A DNA stretch of 64,000 nt, from the NCBI GenBank assembly GCA_023935145.1, contig CM043699.1, positions 143,040,036 to 143,104,035 on the forward strand. Reading direction: 5' to 3'. The stretch comes from Bretschneidera sinensis (Eukaryota; Streptophyta; Magnoliopsida; Brassicales; Akaniaceae). Shown here piece by piece: positions 32,898-44,305 of this stretch (position 1 is its first letter; the number at the start of each line of letters is the position of its first letter). A program made the position numbers and the translations under genes. The notes under the pieces are model-generated. The model saw only the letters and a program-made list of their open reading frames with translations, searched no databases and was not told where the DNA came from.

Positions 32898-33744
32898 TGT
32901 TGGGAAACCACCTTGTGATGCCCAAGTGGTGATCTTCCAAACACCTAAGTCTAGAATGACTTGTAATAATCAGAAACAGAATAGAAATCAAAGAAAAGAA
33001 AGAACACAACAATTGTTATCGAGCTTCAGCTATAGCATACGTTCTTGTGAGTTCAACCGAACTCTCTACACTAAACCAATGAGTTCTTACAAGTTACAGC
33101 AACTTCTCTCCAAGAAACCCAAGTTTTTGAAGAACCAAAGAAGAGAAGAAAGAAAGTGATAAGAACTATTACTAAGCCCTCTACCCACAATCTATGTTAC
33201 TCTCTCTTTACAACCAGCCTCTCTTTTGAGATCTATTCTAGTGCCTCTCCTGTGTTTTGTGTCTTTGCACTCTCACACTTGCACTTGAATTCTCTTGTAT
33301 GATGATCACTTGTGTTTTGTTGTGTTATATGTGTTGAGATTGGAGCTAGGTGACCCTTTTATATAGTACACCACTTCTTGACCAATCTTGAAGGTCAATA
33401 TCCACCCTTAGATCTTGAGGACCAATCAACCATAGCCCTTCATCAATTCTTAGTGATCCTATGCGTTTTGAACATGCATCCACGCACCTCTCAAAAGGCT
33501 GAAGAAACTAGTCTCAGTGTGCCTAGCGCCGCGGTCCAAAACAGGGCAGGTCGCTGCTCAAGCCAAGGCACACATGCATCACTCTCTGGGCGCCGTGGCC
33601 TAGGAAGGCTGCGCGGTGGCTTGACTTGATGCTGCATTCTTCTTGACTTACTATGTGCTGAGGTGCACACTTTGTGTGTTGAGGTGCCAAGGTCTTATGA
33701 AGAACCTTTTCAAACCATGTTTAAACCTTAGACAAACACCAACA
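32898..33744 (-). repeat. Copia 3' LTR (unit 2)
   Basis: 847 bp, with the same termini as 2826-3672 and including the extra 66-bp block. Confidence 0.9.
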
Positions 33745-33811
33745 ATCTTTACCTTTGTCTAAGCGATTAAACCTGAACCCATTGTGTAGAGAACTTGGGA
33801 GCCAAACTCAT

Positions 33812-34248
33812 CTTGAGTCATTATATCAATCGACTCCAATCCTAAGTAGTCCAAGGCAATGATTGAACTTGCTTAGAGGTAGAATTTTGGTGCCTAAAGC
33901 TGCAGGATTTTCTTCCGTGGCTATCTTGTCCATATGAATGCATTATTCTGTAACATTTTCCCGAATGAAATGATACCGAACATCCATGTGCTTTGTCCTT
34001 TCATGGAACACCGGATTCTTACACAAGTGCAACGCACTTTGCTATCCGAATACACCACCACCTGCTCTTTCAGGACCTTCAACTCTTCCAACAACCCTTT
34101 GCACCACATAGCCTCCTTGATGGCTTCCGTTGCCGCTATGTACTCAACCTCGGTTGTTGAGAGTGCTACCACCGGCTACAACTGAGCCTTCCAACTTATA
34201 CAATATCCATTTAAGTTGAAGAAGTATGAGGTAATCGATCTTCTTTTA
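33812..34248 (-). pseudogene. Copia RNase H remnant, unit 2
   Basis: The open frame at 33921-34172 contains VALSTTEVEYIAATEAIKEA. The domain now abuts the deletion junction instead of reverse transcriptase. Confidence 0.8.
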
Positions 34249-34278
34249 TCTTGAATAATCATCAATTAAAGACAGAAA

Positions 34279-34542
34279 TTAAAAGTTACCTCCCTGTGTT
34301 GGTGTTCTTATTGGTCCCCAAAGGTTCAAATGAATGTAGTCGAGAATGCCCTTAGACTTGTGCACTCTGGTGTTGAAGCTGACTTGGTGTTGCTTCCCAA
34401 GAACGCAACACTCGTAGAATTTCAATTTCTCTACTTTGTCACCATCAAGTAGACCATCCTTGTTGAGAACTTGCAGGCCCTTTTCGCTCATATGTCCCAA
34501 GCGAGTATGCCAAAGAGCTGCCTTATCCATCTCAGCCATCAA
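34279..34542 (-). pseudogene. Copia pre-integrase remnant, truncated (unit 2)
   Basis: Only the zinc-binding pre-integrase part (LWHTRLGHMSEKGLQ, GKQHQVSF) remains. The catalytic core is lost to the 2,043-bp deletion whose junction is at 34249-34253. Confidence 0.88.
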
Positions 34543-34651
34543 GCTTGCTGCTTGATCCTTGATTTGTCTCTCCGATCATCTCATAGAGTCCATCTTTTAT
34601 TGTTGCTTTGATCATTATCCAAGATCCCTTAGTCACCTTGATCTTTCCTCC

Positions 34652-34948
34652 CTATGCTTTATATGTATACCCCATGGAATCCAACTGCCCCAATGAGATC
34701 AAATTCCTTTTCAAATCTGGAAGATACCTCACATTTCGTAGCAGCCTTGTGACTCCATCAAACATCCTCAATTGGATGTCTCCTATTCCCCTCACTTGGC
34801 AAGAAGTGTCATTCCCCAAGAAAACTTTTCCATCATTGGTTTCTTGATAATTCTTGAACCAATTCCGATGAGGGCACAAGTGATAAGTGCACCCGGAATC
34901 CAGGATCCATTTCTCACTACCTTGCCTCTTGCTCACATTTGAGCACAC
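34652..34948 (-). pseudogene. Copia aspartic protease remnant, unit 2
   Basis: Same domain and DSGC motif as in unit 1, with one residue change upstream (SKRQGS in place of STRQGS). Confidence 0.85.
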
Positions 34949-34963
34949 AACAAGAACACCATC

Positions 34964-35808
34964 TTATTGTTCTCCTTTGGCAATCAAAGCCTCTCCATTG
35001 TTGGTATGGCTTCTTCCTCTCTCATCCCACATCTTCTTCTTGCAATCTTTCCTGAAATGTCCCTCTTTGTTGCAGTAGAAGCATCTCTTTCCTCCAAATC
35101 TCGGTTTGGAATGAGATACTCTTGTTTTCTCCCTGTAGTTTCCATGAATGTTGCTGCCATTCCAAGTTGTTGGCCTTCCTCTAACGAACAACCCGTCTCC
35201 ACTTGATGCTCTCCTCATCTTGGCTTTGAAATCATGAGCCCTTATAGCATTAATCACGATTTCCTTGGTTAGTGTATCTCTTCCATATTCAATAGCATTA
35301 ATCAATAGAGTCTTACTTCCCATCTCTTTTGACTAGTGATATCAAAACAATCAGGAAGAGAATTCAACAAAATAACAGCAAATTGCTCATCCGGGAATGT
35401 TATGCTACAGCTATTCAAATATTGAACTAGCATATTAAACACATCAAGATTATCTTGCAACTCTTTATTAGGATCCATTTTAAAGGCAAATATTCTTTTA
35501 AGAAGATAAATCTTATTAGGGAGAGTCTTGGTAAGAAACAACTCATCTAGTTTCTTCCATATGACAGCTGGATCTTTCGAGTCTCAGCACTCCCTTGTCA
35601 CACTATCTGACATGTGCAAGAAAATGGTATTGTATGCCATCTTCTTCATCTCAATTCGCTAGTCCTCCATGATACTTGCTGGAAAAGCGTCGTCTTATCC
35701 AATAGCCAAGTCCACCTTCTGTTGCATAAGAACAACATTGATCTTCCGCTTCCAAAGGGCAAAGTCTCCCTTTCCATCAAACTTCTCAACAATGAAATTT
35801 GAAGCCAT
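34964..35808 (-). pseudogene. Copia gag remnant, unit 2
   Basis: Equivalent to the unit 1 gag, with the same early stop. The nucleocapsid knuckle is complete here: CFYCNKEGHFRKDCKKK fits CX2CX4HX4C. The six extra bases relative to unit 1 are therefore probably ancestral. Confidence 0.85.
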
Positions 35809-36049
35809 CTTGATAAGAAAATCCTAGATTTATGCAGCACCCACAATTGCTTTCCAATTTCTTCTAAACCTCAACAACACGATCGAAGATTGATCTCAAT
35901 ACCGTTATTGAATCACCCTCAAGAACACGATCAGATCTTGACCTTTACTCCATTCTTGAATCACCCAAGAAGTTAATCTTTGATTCTTGGAGTCTTGACT
36001 CTGATACCTTCTGTTCTAACTCTGATACCCTCTCACCAAAGCTCCTCCG

Positions 36050-36061
36050 GCTCTGATACCA
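36050..36061 (-). other. Copia primer binding site, tRNA-iMet type (unit 2)
   Basis: Identical TGGTATCAGAGC on the minus strand, one base inside the 5' LTR. Confidence 0.9.
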
Positions 36062-36062
36062 C

Positions 36063-36845
36063 TGTTGGGAAACTACCTTGTGATGCCCAAGTGGTGATCT
36101 TCCAAACACCCAAGTCTAGAATGACTTGTAATGATCAGAAATAGAAATAAAAATCAAAGAAAAAAAAAAGAACACAACAATTGTTATCGAGGTTCAGCAA
36201 TAGCCTACGTCCCTGTGAGTTCCTTCGAACTCTCTGCACTAAACCAATGAGTTCTTACAAGTTACAGCAACTACAAAGCCCTTTACCCACAATCTATGCA
36301 ACTCTCTCTTTACAACCAGCCTTTCTTTTGAGATCTATTCTAGTAGCTCTCCTGTGTTTTGTGTCTTTGCACTCTCACACTTGCACTTGAATTTTCTTGT
36401 ACGATGATCACTTGTGTTTTGTTGTGTTATATGTGTTGAGATTGAAGCTAGGTGACCCTTTATATAGTACACCACTTCTTGACCAATCTTGAAGGTCAAT
36501 ATCCACCCTTAGATCTTGAGGACCAATCAACCATAGCCCTTCATCAATTCTTAGTGATCCTGTGTGTTTTGAACATGTATCCATGCACCTCTCAAAAGGC
36601 TGAAGAAACTAGTCTTAGTGTGCCTGGTGCCGCGGCCCAGAACAGGGCAGGTCGTGGCTCAAGCCAAGGTACACATGCATCACTCTCTAGGCGCCGTGGC
36701 CTGGGAAGGCTGGGCCGTGGCTTGACCTGATGTTGCACTCTTCTTGACTTGCTATGCGCTGAGGAGCACACTTTGTGTGCTGAGGTGCCAAGGTCTTATG
36801 AAGAACCTTTTCAAACCATGTTTAAACCTTAGACAAACACCAACA
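36063..36845 (-). repeat. Copia 5' LTR (unit 2)
   Basis: 783 bp, equivalent to 8028-8808, with the primer binding site just inside at 36050-36061. Confidence 0.9.
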
Positions 36846-37847
36846 GTATATAATGTTTAAGTTGATATTTGAATTATGCATCTCCCCTGTTGAGGGTTGA
36901 TGATTGATATAAATAATTGCAGTTGGTATTTTTATGGTTGCATATATGTGTTGTGCTGGAATTTTCAAAATGTGACAACACCGTCTCAGGGGTGGCCAAC
37001 CCGGGATGGGTCGTTACAGTACGTCCTAGGCGTGGACGTAAGCCCTGGAGTAAAAGACATATGCCCAATAAAAGAAACACCTAAAGTATTGCGTCTCGGG
37101 GTGTTTTGCCTACGCCCCGCCTCTAGACGAGTCTCGGACGAGCTCAGAAAACGCTTTTGAAAACACTAATGGCATGTAACTCTATTTAAGAAATGAATCA
37201 ATAATTATCATTATGTCATATCTCCATGTGTGTGTGTGTGTGTCTATATATATATATTAGAGTACAATTATAACCGTAAATTTAATTTTTAAATAAGGTC
37301 ACATATAATCTCACCCTAAAAAGTACCGAGTCCTAACGATAGCTAAAGAGAACCCAACAACAGAGAACCCAAATCCCAAAAACATGGTCATATATGTTCA
37401 CTCATACTCATACAAATGTTGTCTATATAAAAATGTATTTCTATAAAAACATGATCAAATGAATAATTTTTTAAAATTTTGTTTTTATTAATATTAAAAA
37501 ATAAACATTTTCGTATGTTTCTCTTTTCTCTTATGTAACTTCTCTCTCTTTCAGTCAAAAGAGTAATTTGATAAAATAGTACCATCTTTCAAGTGAACGG
37601 TTAGTGTATACCTACTTTTCTAATTAAGTGTCAGTAATTATAAGATTACACCCTGTACGACAGTAATTGTTTTATACTTCATATTAAGTTTTTTTTTTAA
37701 TATTATTACATTGACGGTAAAAAGTTCAAATCCAAATCTCTTTTATGAAAAACGCTATGAATTAACAGATTTGATAAGTAGTTATACATCATATCCCTTC
37801 TTTCTTTCTCTTTATAAGAAAGTTTTTCTTGAAACCCAAAAGATATA

Positions 37848-38184
37848 GAGCATGTTTGGATAATAATTTTTTGTTTTCAAAAATGAAAATCGAAAACAGT
37901 TTATGAAAAAACATGTTTGGATAACTGTAACTCGAAAACTGTTTTCAAAACAGAAAACGGTGAAATGTTGTTTAGATAATCTTATTTTGAAAATAGAAAA
38001 CTGTTGGATACACCTGCTTGTAATTTTTTTACAGTTTTCAGTTTTGATTTTAAATTTGAAATCTACATTAATTTTATTTCTCATAGTTACTAAATACATA
38101 TTTAGCAAACACCAAATACTTGAAAATAATTAATAATTTTTTTTTTTTAAATGGTATTTTTATATACTATGGATCAAACATGAC
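37848..38184. mobile_element. hAT-like MITE (unit 2)
   Basis: Copy of 9833-10170, with the same termini and a few substitutions. Confidence 0.5.
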
Positions 38185-39113
38185 CAAACTTCTCTCCCTC
38201 GTTATATCACGTATATTTGTTTGTTAAATTAATTCTAAAAAATTAAAATAAGAAATACAACACAATTTTCACAATTTTATAAAATGTGAACAACCAACCC
38301 ATCAATCTTCTTTGAAAATGGTTCAATATCTAAAACATGACATAGTTTTCTTGTTTAAAATAAGATAATTGAGGACAACTTTATGATACAATAATCATGG
38401 ATCAAATACAACTTTGAGAATTTGATAAAATGGAAATAAACGACTCAAAATTCTGCTTGCAAAAGGGTTTGCCTCAACTGCCTAATTTGGTGGGTTTGCC
38501 ATCCTCAGACCCTATAAGTCAAATAATATCTGACAATTACTATCCAAAATACGACGATAGTCCGGTTTGTGTGTACTCTCAATCAAAGCTTCGAACTTGT
38601 AGAGGCACAAAAATCAAACTTAATGTTTCTGCCGGACTAAATGCTAATTATATTAGCATTGGATTTTTATCTCAATCGTATCTTACATTAAGGTGTAACG
38701 AGGTTATTTAAGGTGTTGTAATGATGGTGCACTAAATACAATAACCAAGACACCTGATCACGGGAAATCGAAGACTTAAATGAGGAGAATTACATGCATG
38801 TAATATGTGATTTAAAGGTTAAGAATTAAGGCATTAAAGAGTGAAATCAATTTAGATAACTGGATTAATGCGTTAAAGATACCAGGTGTTATGAAGAAGT
38901 TATGAGTCTCTTTATTTTACCGTAAAGGTTAAGATATCGACAAATGGAAGAAACAGAAACATTAAGTATGAGAGTTAATGTATTAAATTCTCCATATCAA
39001 TTTAGTCAACTGGGATTTAAGCACTATATTTGGCTTTAACTACTCACTAACGGTCCCCATACATTTAGGATTGCTTTAAAATTTGAAGAATCTAATTATA
39101 GTCAATTCTTCTA

Positions 39114-39190
39114 ATTAAATTCATTATGATCTTGACATAAATACCATTACCTCTTCCCTTTTTTGTCAGCTTATTTTCAATATAAATTCT
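39114..39190 (+). promoter_or_regulatory. SPH1 core promoter (unit 2)
   Basis: Same block as in unit 1, with the TATAAATT box at about 39181-39188. Confidence 0.75.
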
Positions 39191-39246
39191 CTCAATTTTT
39201 GTCCCCTCAAAACATAAAAACAGTAGTCCAATAATTACTTGCAAAA

Positions 39247-39699
39247 ATGTCTCACTCTCACATATGGGCATGCTTCATTTTCTTTCTTGTCCTATCGGAT
39301 TTAGCACTGGCAGCTACAACATTCCGGCAAGGAGTTGATGAGTTTCATTCTTATTACAAGACAGGACAAAACTTCGATGTTTACATTGTTAATGGCATGA
39401 AAATCAATCAAAATCCAGTAGTGGTTCGTTGCAAATCGGGAAATGACAATCTTGGTGATCATACATTAATGCCAGGTGACGACTTTCATTTTCATTTTGC
39501 CGTCGATTTCTTTGGAAGGACTCTTTACTACTGCTATTGGTTTTGGGGGCCATTAAAGGCGAGCTTTGATGTTTTCAATCTTAAGTACGAGGGGAGATAT
39601 TGTGAGGACACTTCGAAATGCTTCTGGCAAGCGAGAGAAGATGGCTTTTACTTCAGTGTTGATAATGTTACGTATACTAAAAGGCATGATTGGGCATAG
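39247..39699 (+). CDS. Secreted S1-family protein SPH1, unit 2
   Basis: The protein is identical to SPH1 of unit 1 (150 residues): signal peptide 1-22, cysteines 62, 96, 119 and 125, sequon at Asn140. The DNA also appears identical across the coding region, with differences only in the flanks (for example one base about 30 bp past the stop). This is either a very recent duplicate or a product of gene conversion. Confidence 0.94.
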   Translation: MSHSHIWACFIFFLVLSDLALAATTFRQGVDEFHSYYKTGQNFDVYIVNGMKINQNPVVVRCKSGNDNLGDHTLMPGDDFHFHFAVDFFGRTLYYCYWFWGPLKASFDVFNLKYEGRYCEDTSKCFWQAREDGFYFSVDNVTYTKRHDWA

Positions 39700-40321
39700 A
39701 AAAAATAGTGCATTAATGGTAATAAGAGTCCATTTCTCATTCCAATGAAACAGTTGTTTTTTTTAGTAAGTTTTTAATTTTAGTTGTTGCGTATCATGGA
39801 GTATTATTATTGTCATTTTTATTGCTACAAATCTAGAATATTAAGAACAGATGAAATAATAATTTTTTTAACGGCAAAGGAGAAAATTTATTACGACCCT
39901 AACCCGACTCGAAATGATCCATGACCCAAACGATGCATAACTCAATATGACTTTACTCTGATGTGACCCGACCCTAACCCGAATGACCCGAAGCATTCCT
40001 AATTGCCACCTCTAGACATAGCACTTATAGGCTGCACACGTTTCAAGTATATTAATTTGGAAATAATACTGGGAGTATAACCTACATTGAAAAAAAAAAA
40101 AGATATTTAGCCTTGTATGGGAAATTAATATAGATGAAGATTTCCATTCATGTAATTAATAATTCAATACTAATTAAATTCATTATAATCTTGACATAAA
40201 AACCATTACCCCTTCCCTTTTTTGTCGGCTTATTTTTTCGTATAAATTCTCTCATTTTCTATATCCTTCGTTACTGAAAGAAAGTATACAGAAACACGTA
40301 CGAGATAGCTTGCAAATTAAA

Positions 40322-40486
40322 ATGTGTCACTCTCACATTTGGGCAGCTTGCTTCATTTTCTTTCTTGCCCTATCGGATTTAGTACTAGCAGCTACAACAT
40401 TACGACAATGAGACGATGAGTTTAATTCTCGTTACAGGATATTCCAAAAGTTTGAGATTCACATTATTAATGCCATGAAATCCAAT
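40322..40486 (+). pseudogene. Truncated S1-family pseudogene (unit 2)
   Basis: Same TGA stop at codon 30 (40409-40411) and the same truncation point as in unit 1, so the gene was already broken before the large duplication. Confidence 0.9.
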
Positions 40487-40541
40487 AAATGTATTATTTT
40501 ATTGGAAAATGTAACAATGAAGCAGTGTCACGGTAGTATGC

Positions 40542-40741
40542 GAGAAATTTTTACTTATAGTCGGAACAAAACGCCATTTTACATTGTGAGGAAACTTCAC
40601 TAGTAATTGTTAGGTAACTTCACTAGTAACATGATTAGTGATTGTACAAACCTTACTAGTGAAGTTACCTAACAATTACTAATGAAATTTTCATCCGATG
40701 CAAAAATAGTGTTTTGCATCGAGTATAGGTAAGAATTTCTC
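40542..40741. mobile_element. MULE-like MITE upstream of SPH2 (unit 2)
   Basis: Copy of 12529-12728, flanked by GTAGTATGC at 40533-40541 and 40742-40750. Confidence 0.85.
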
Positions 40742-40907
40742 GTAGTATGCACTTAGTAATCAATACTAATTAAATCATGAGGATCTAGACATAAATACCA
40801 TTATTTATTCCTTTTTTTGTCGGCTTATTTTTCATATAAATTCTCTCATTTTTCTGTCTCCTCCAGGAGGAAAGTAAAGTACTATAGTCCAATTATTTCT
40901 TGCAAAA

Positions 40908-41360
40908 ATGTCTTACTCTAACATTTGGGCATGCTTCATTTTCTTTCTTGTCCTATCGGATTTAGCACTAGCAGCTACAACATTACCGCCAGGAGATGAT
41001 GAGTTTCATTCTTATTACAGGACATTTCAAAAGTTTTATGTTCACATTGTTAATGGCATGAAAATTAATCAGAATCCAGTAGTGGTTCGTTGCAAATCGG
41101 GAAATGACGATCTTGGTGATCATACATTAATGCCAGGTGATGACTTTCATTTTCATTTTGTAATCGATTTCTTTGGAAGGACTCTTTTCTATTGCTACTG
41201 GTTTTGGGGGCCATTAAAGGCGAGCTTTGACGTTTTCGATCTGAAGTACGAGGGAAATTATTGTGAAGGCACATCGGAATGCTTCTGGCAAGCGAGAGAA
41301 GATGGCTTTTACTTCAGCGTTGATAATAATACGTATACTAAAAGGCATGATTGGGCGTAG
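40908..41360 (+). CDS. Secreted S1-family protein SPH2, unit 2
   Basis: Identical to unit 1 SPH2 except for Leu at residue 112 (codon CTG instead of CCG). Leu is also the residue at this position in SPH1, so Pro in unit 1 is probably the derived state. Signal peptide, four cysteines and sequon are intact. Confidence 0.94.
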   Translation: MSYSNIWACFIFFLVLSDLALAATTLPPGDDEFHSYYRTFQKFYVHIVNGMKINQNPVVVRCKSGNDDLGDHTLMPGDDFHFHFVIDFFGRTLFYCYWFWGPLKASFDVFDLKYEGNYCEGTSECFWQAREDGFYFSVDNNTYTKRHDWA

Positions 41361-42191
41361 CAATATTAGTGCATTAATGCTAATAAGAGTCAATTTCTCA
41401 TTCCAATGAAACTGTGTTTTTAAGAGGATGAAATAGTTACTTTTAATTTATCATGGAGTATTGTTATTGTCGTTTCTATTGCTACAAAACTAGAATATTA
41501 AGACTAGATGAAATAATAATTTTTTAAGGGAAAAGGAGCAAATTTATTAAATATCAATACATCAATAACTTCATATATAATGTATGTGAACATAGTACTT
41601 TGTAGAACAGTTGTGAAAGGTTATATATATATAATTGTTTTCATCTTTTTCCAATTCTAAAGTCAAAAGACCCCTCCCCAAAAAGATATCAATGACATAG
41701 TTTAAGGTGGTAAAATTTGACTCAACTCGAAAACCTGACTTGACTAGATCAGGTCCAAACTCGTCTCAACCCAGAAATGTATCAAAATAATATGACCTGA
41801 TCCTGACTCAATCTTAACCTGAGTGACCTGAAACTCAAATTCAAAATAACCCAAACCCAACCCGACTTGAACCCGAACAAGCCGAAACTCGAAACGACCC
41901 AACCTGAAATTATAATTTTTTTATAAAAAATTTAAAAGAATAATTTGATTTTTTAAAATGGGAATAATTGTGAAATAAAATAAATTATATCATAATTAAT
42001 TAATTATGATTTATATGTCAACACGTGCATGATTCCACATTATATTAATATGAATAATCTCATAAGCTTCAAATCAAAATTTGAGGAGACTAGTAAATTT
42101 TACATTGTTTTTCACATTACAATAAATTTTTTTCTTTAACTGTCCTGAAAAAATAGAATAGGCAATGAAAGACAAAATTCGGAAATATTTT

Positions 42192-42259
42192 GGCCATGTT
42201 TGGGTTTCAATTTAAGCCAACTTGCTTTAAGTTGGCTTAAATTGAAACCAAACATGGCC
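42192..42259. mobile_element. Foldback hairpin element (unit 2)
   Basis: Exact counterpart of 14218-14285. Confidence 0.75.
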
Positions 42260-42680
42260 TATATTGCATTGTACAATTGATGCTCTTTGGTCAAGATTGG
42301 CATTGAAGCGTGCAGAATCCATGAATTTTCAGTTTGTTGTTGACAATGTTGGAGGGAGATGCTTCTGAAGTTATAAATCCCCTCCAAGACTTGTGATTGA
42401 CCCTGATTGGAATATTATTTTGGACCTTAGATATATTTCTTTTGCTGTAAGCCTCACTAGACTATCAAGTCGGCTCCTAGGTGTACCAATTGACTTTGCA
42501 ATGTGAATTCAGATTAAATAGATTGATTTATTCTATATCTGGTTTTATGTTTGGATATCTCATGCACCAACTCTGCTTTTGCCCTCTATGGTGAAAAATA
42601 ATTAGTTATATGGGCAATAATGAGCGATTGTCATGAAATATAGATTTATTGTAGGCTTATAATCTCTTTGTACAATGTAG

Positions 42681-42897
42681 GGCACTTAAGGAAGAGAAGT
42701 ATGCTGCTCGTAGAGCAATACTGCCTGTGCTTCAAACTGAAGAAGATGAAAGGTAGATGATAGCTCTCTCCCTCCACACATGCTGATGCATTTTCCTTCT
42801 TAACTGATTTTTCTTTAGATTCGTTGGTGAAAAGGTCTACAATTCTGGGAGATGGATGCCCCCAGCAACTGGCGAGCTCCGTCCAGATGTCTGGTGA
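42681..42897 (+). pseudogene. NDUFA13 3' fragment, two exons, unit 2
   Basis: Copy of the unit 1 fragment: exons 42681-42752 and 42819-42897 with the same missing middle. Where unit 1 has Ala before GEKVYNS, this copy has Val, the residue I recall for the intact protein. Unit 2 therefore keeps the ancestral base. Confidence 0.82.
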
Positions 42898-44305
42898 AAT
42901 TATTTTGATTAGTGTTTCTTTGTGGTGAATATTTAATTGTCAGGAGCTGGTCTGGCTTCTCTTCATGCAAGTTTCGTTTGTTACTTGATCTTGTTCTCTT
43001 GCTAGTGAAATAAAAATGTTGTAGCTAGAAACCTTCTTACGTACTTTAAGAATGCTGCCAGAACTTCTCAGTCAGCATCTTTCACTTGCGACTGAATGCT
43101 TGATTCAAAGGATCAAGATTGTATAAGCTGTGAAACACACATGTGGACTGTCAAATCTAAGAAGGGAATTAGAGATGAATCCAAGTCTTTATAGATGTTG
43201 AGATCTTTAGCTCTGGGGATGGGAAAACACGAGATGGAAAGAGAATGAATCTGCTTCTTCTCTGTCCAAACAGAAATTGCAAACCCAAAATAATGAAAGC
43301 AAAAACAAAATCCATGGAAGGCTGATTAGCTAACTACTACTACATAATGGAAATGCTAATTGCATATAAAATGAATACAAACACTCTGAAGTTCCTCTTG
43401 CAAGAGGATTTATAGATTTTCTCCATAAGTTTCTCCGATTTTTTCTTCAAAATCTCTCCTCCAATTTGATGTCTCTGATTCGTACAGCCTGAGAGAGAGG
43501 GAAGGAGAGGGTTGTGGATTTGATTGTAACCAATCATTTTTCTCTTACCAGCATTATCAATTTAAATTCCAAAAAAGTTCACTTCATGTAGCATATATGA
43601 TATCTGTAAAGTCAGGTTTTATTTTTTTTAATATGATACATGTATGTGTCAGTATTGGAATTTAACTTTTGTATTATAGTGTATTGGATCTATTATCGGA
43701 AGAAATAACTTTAAAAATTAAAATAAAGGAGTGTAATTGTATGAAGTTAAGTTTGAATTATGGAGTTTTGGTTAGAAATAAAACTCTTGGGCCTTAGTAG
43801 TATTAGCTAGGAAAAGAGAGGAAAGTACTTGTAAATGATTAAAAGAAAAAGATGAGGGGTAAAAGGGTAAAGGCACAAGAGTTGTGGGGAGTATATAAGG
43901 GTTAAAGACTTAAAAATCTTTCATTTCGGGCAGAAAGGTGAGATGGAGAGAACCGAATTTTTTCTAGCTTTTCTAGAAGTCCTTCCTTTTACAAACTTTG
44001 ACCTAACATTTGCCCAACAATCCTTAACCCTTTTGCCACCATAGTTGGAAGACAACCTACTGCCACCACCAGCTACCGTCCGTTCCAGGAGGAGGGCCAC
44101 CATGAGTGGCATATGGTGACGCGTGACCTGAACTCACGAGACAAGGGACAAGTTTTCCTCTTAGTTTTCTTGGCTTTTTCTTCAAGAAGTTAACGTAGTC
44201 TTGAATTCTAACATTTTCTAAGTTAAACTAGGCTTCTTAAAGTTAATGTTTGGGTTTTGTTTGAGATAATTTGAGCTTAAATTTTTTAAGTTTGAGCTAT
44301 GGAAA

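Larger units (their letters stand above)
32898..36845 (-). mobile_element. Ty1/copia retrotransposon with internal deletion (unit 2)
   Basis: Copy of the unit 1 element reduced to 3,948 bp. The target site reads ATATA on the left and GTATA on the right, so the left copy has mutated. LTRs lie at 32898-33744 and 36063-36845. A 2,043-bp deletion has removed the integrase core, the linker and all of the reverse transcriptase, joining the pre-integrase part directly to RNase H. Confidence 0.93.
30980..37018 (+). mobile_element. Solo Ty3/gypsy LTR interrupted by a copia element (unit 2)
   Basis: Copy of the 871-8981 LTR with the same termini. It is shorter because the nested copia has lost 2,043 bp. 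It has one copy of the 21-bp motif that is doubled in unit 1. Confidence 0.85.
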
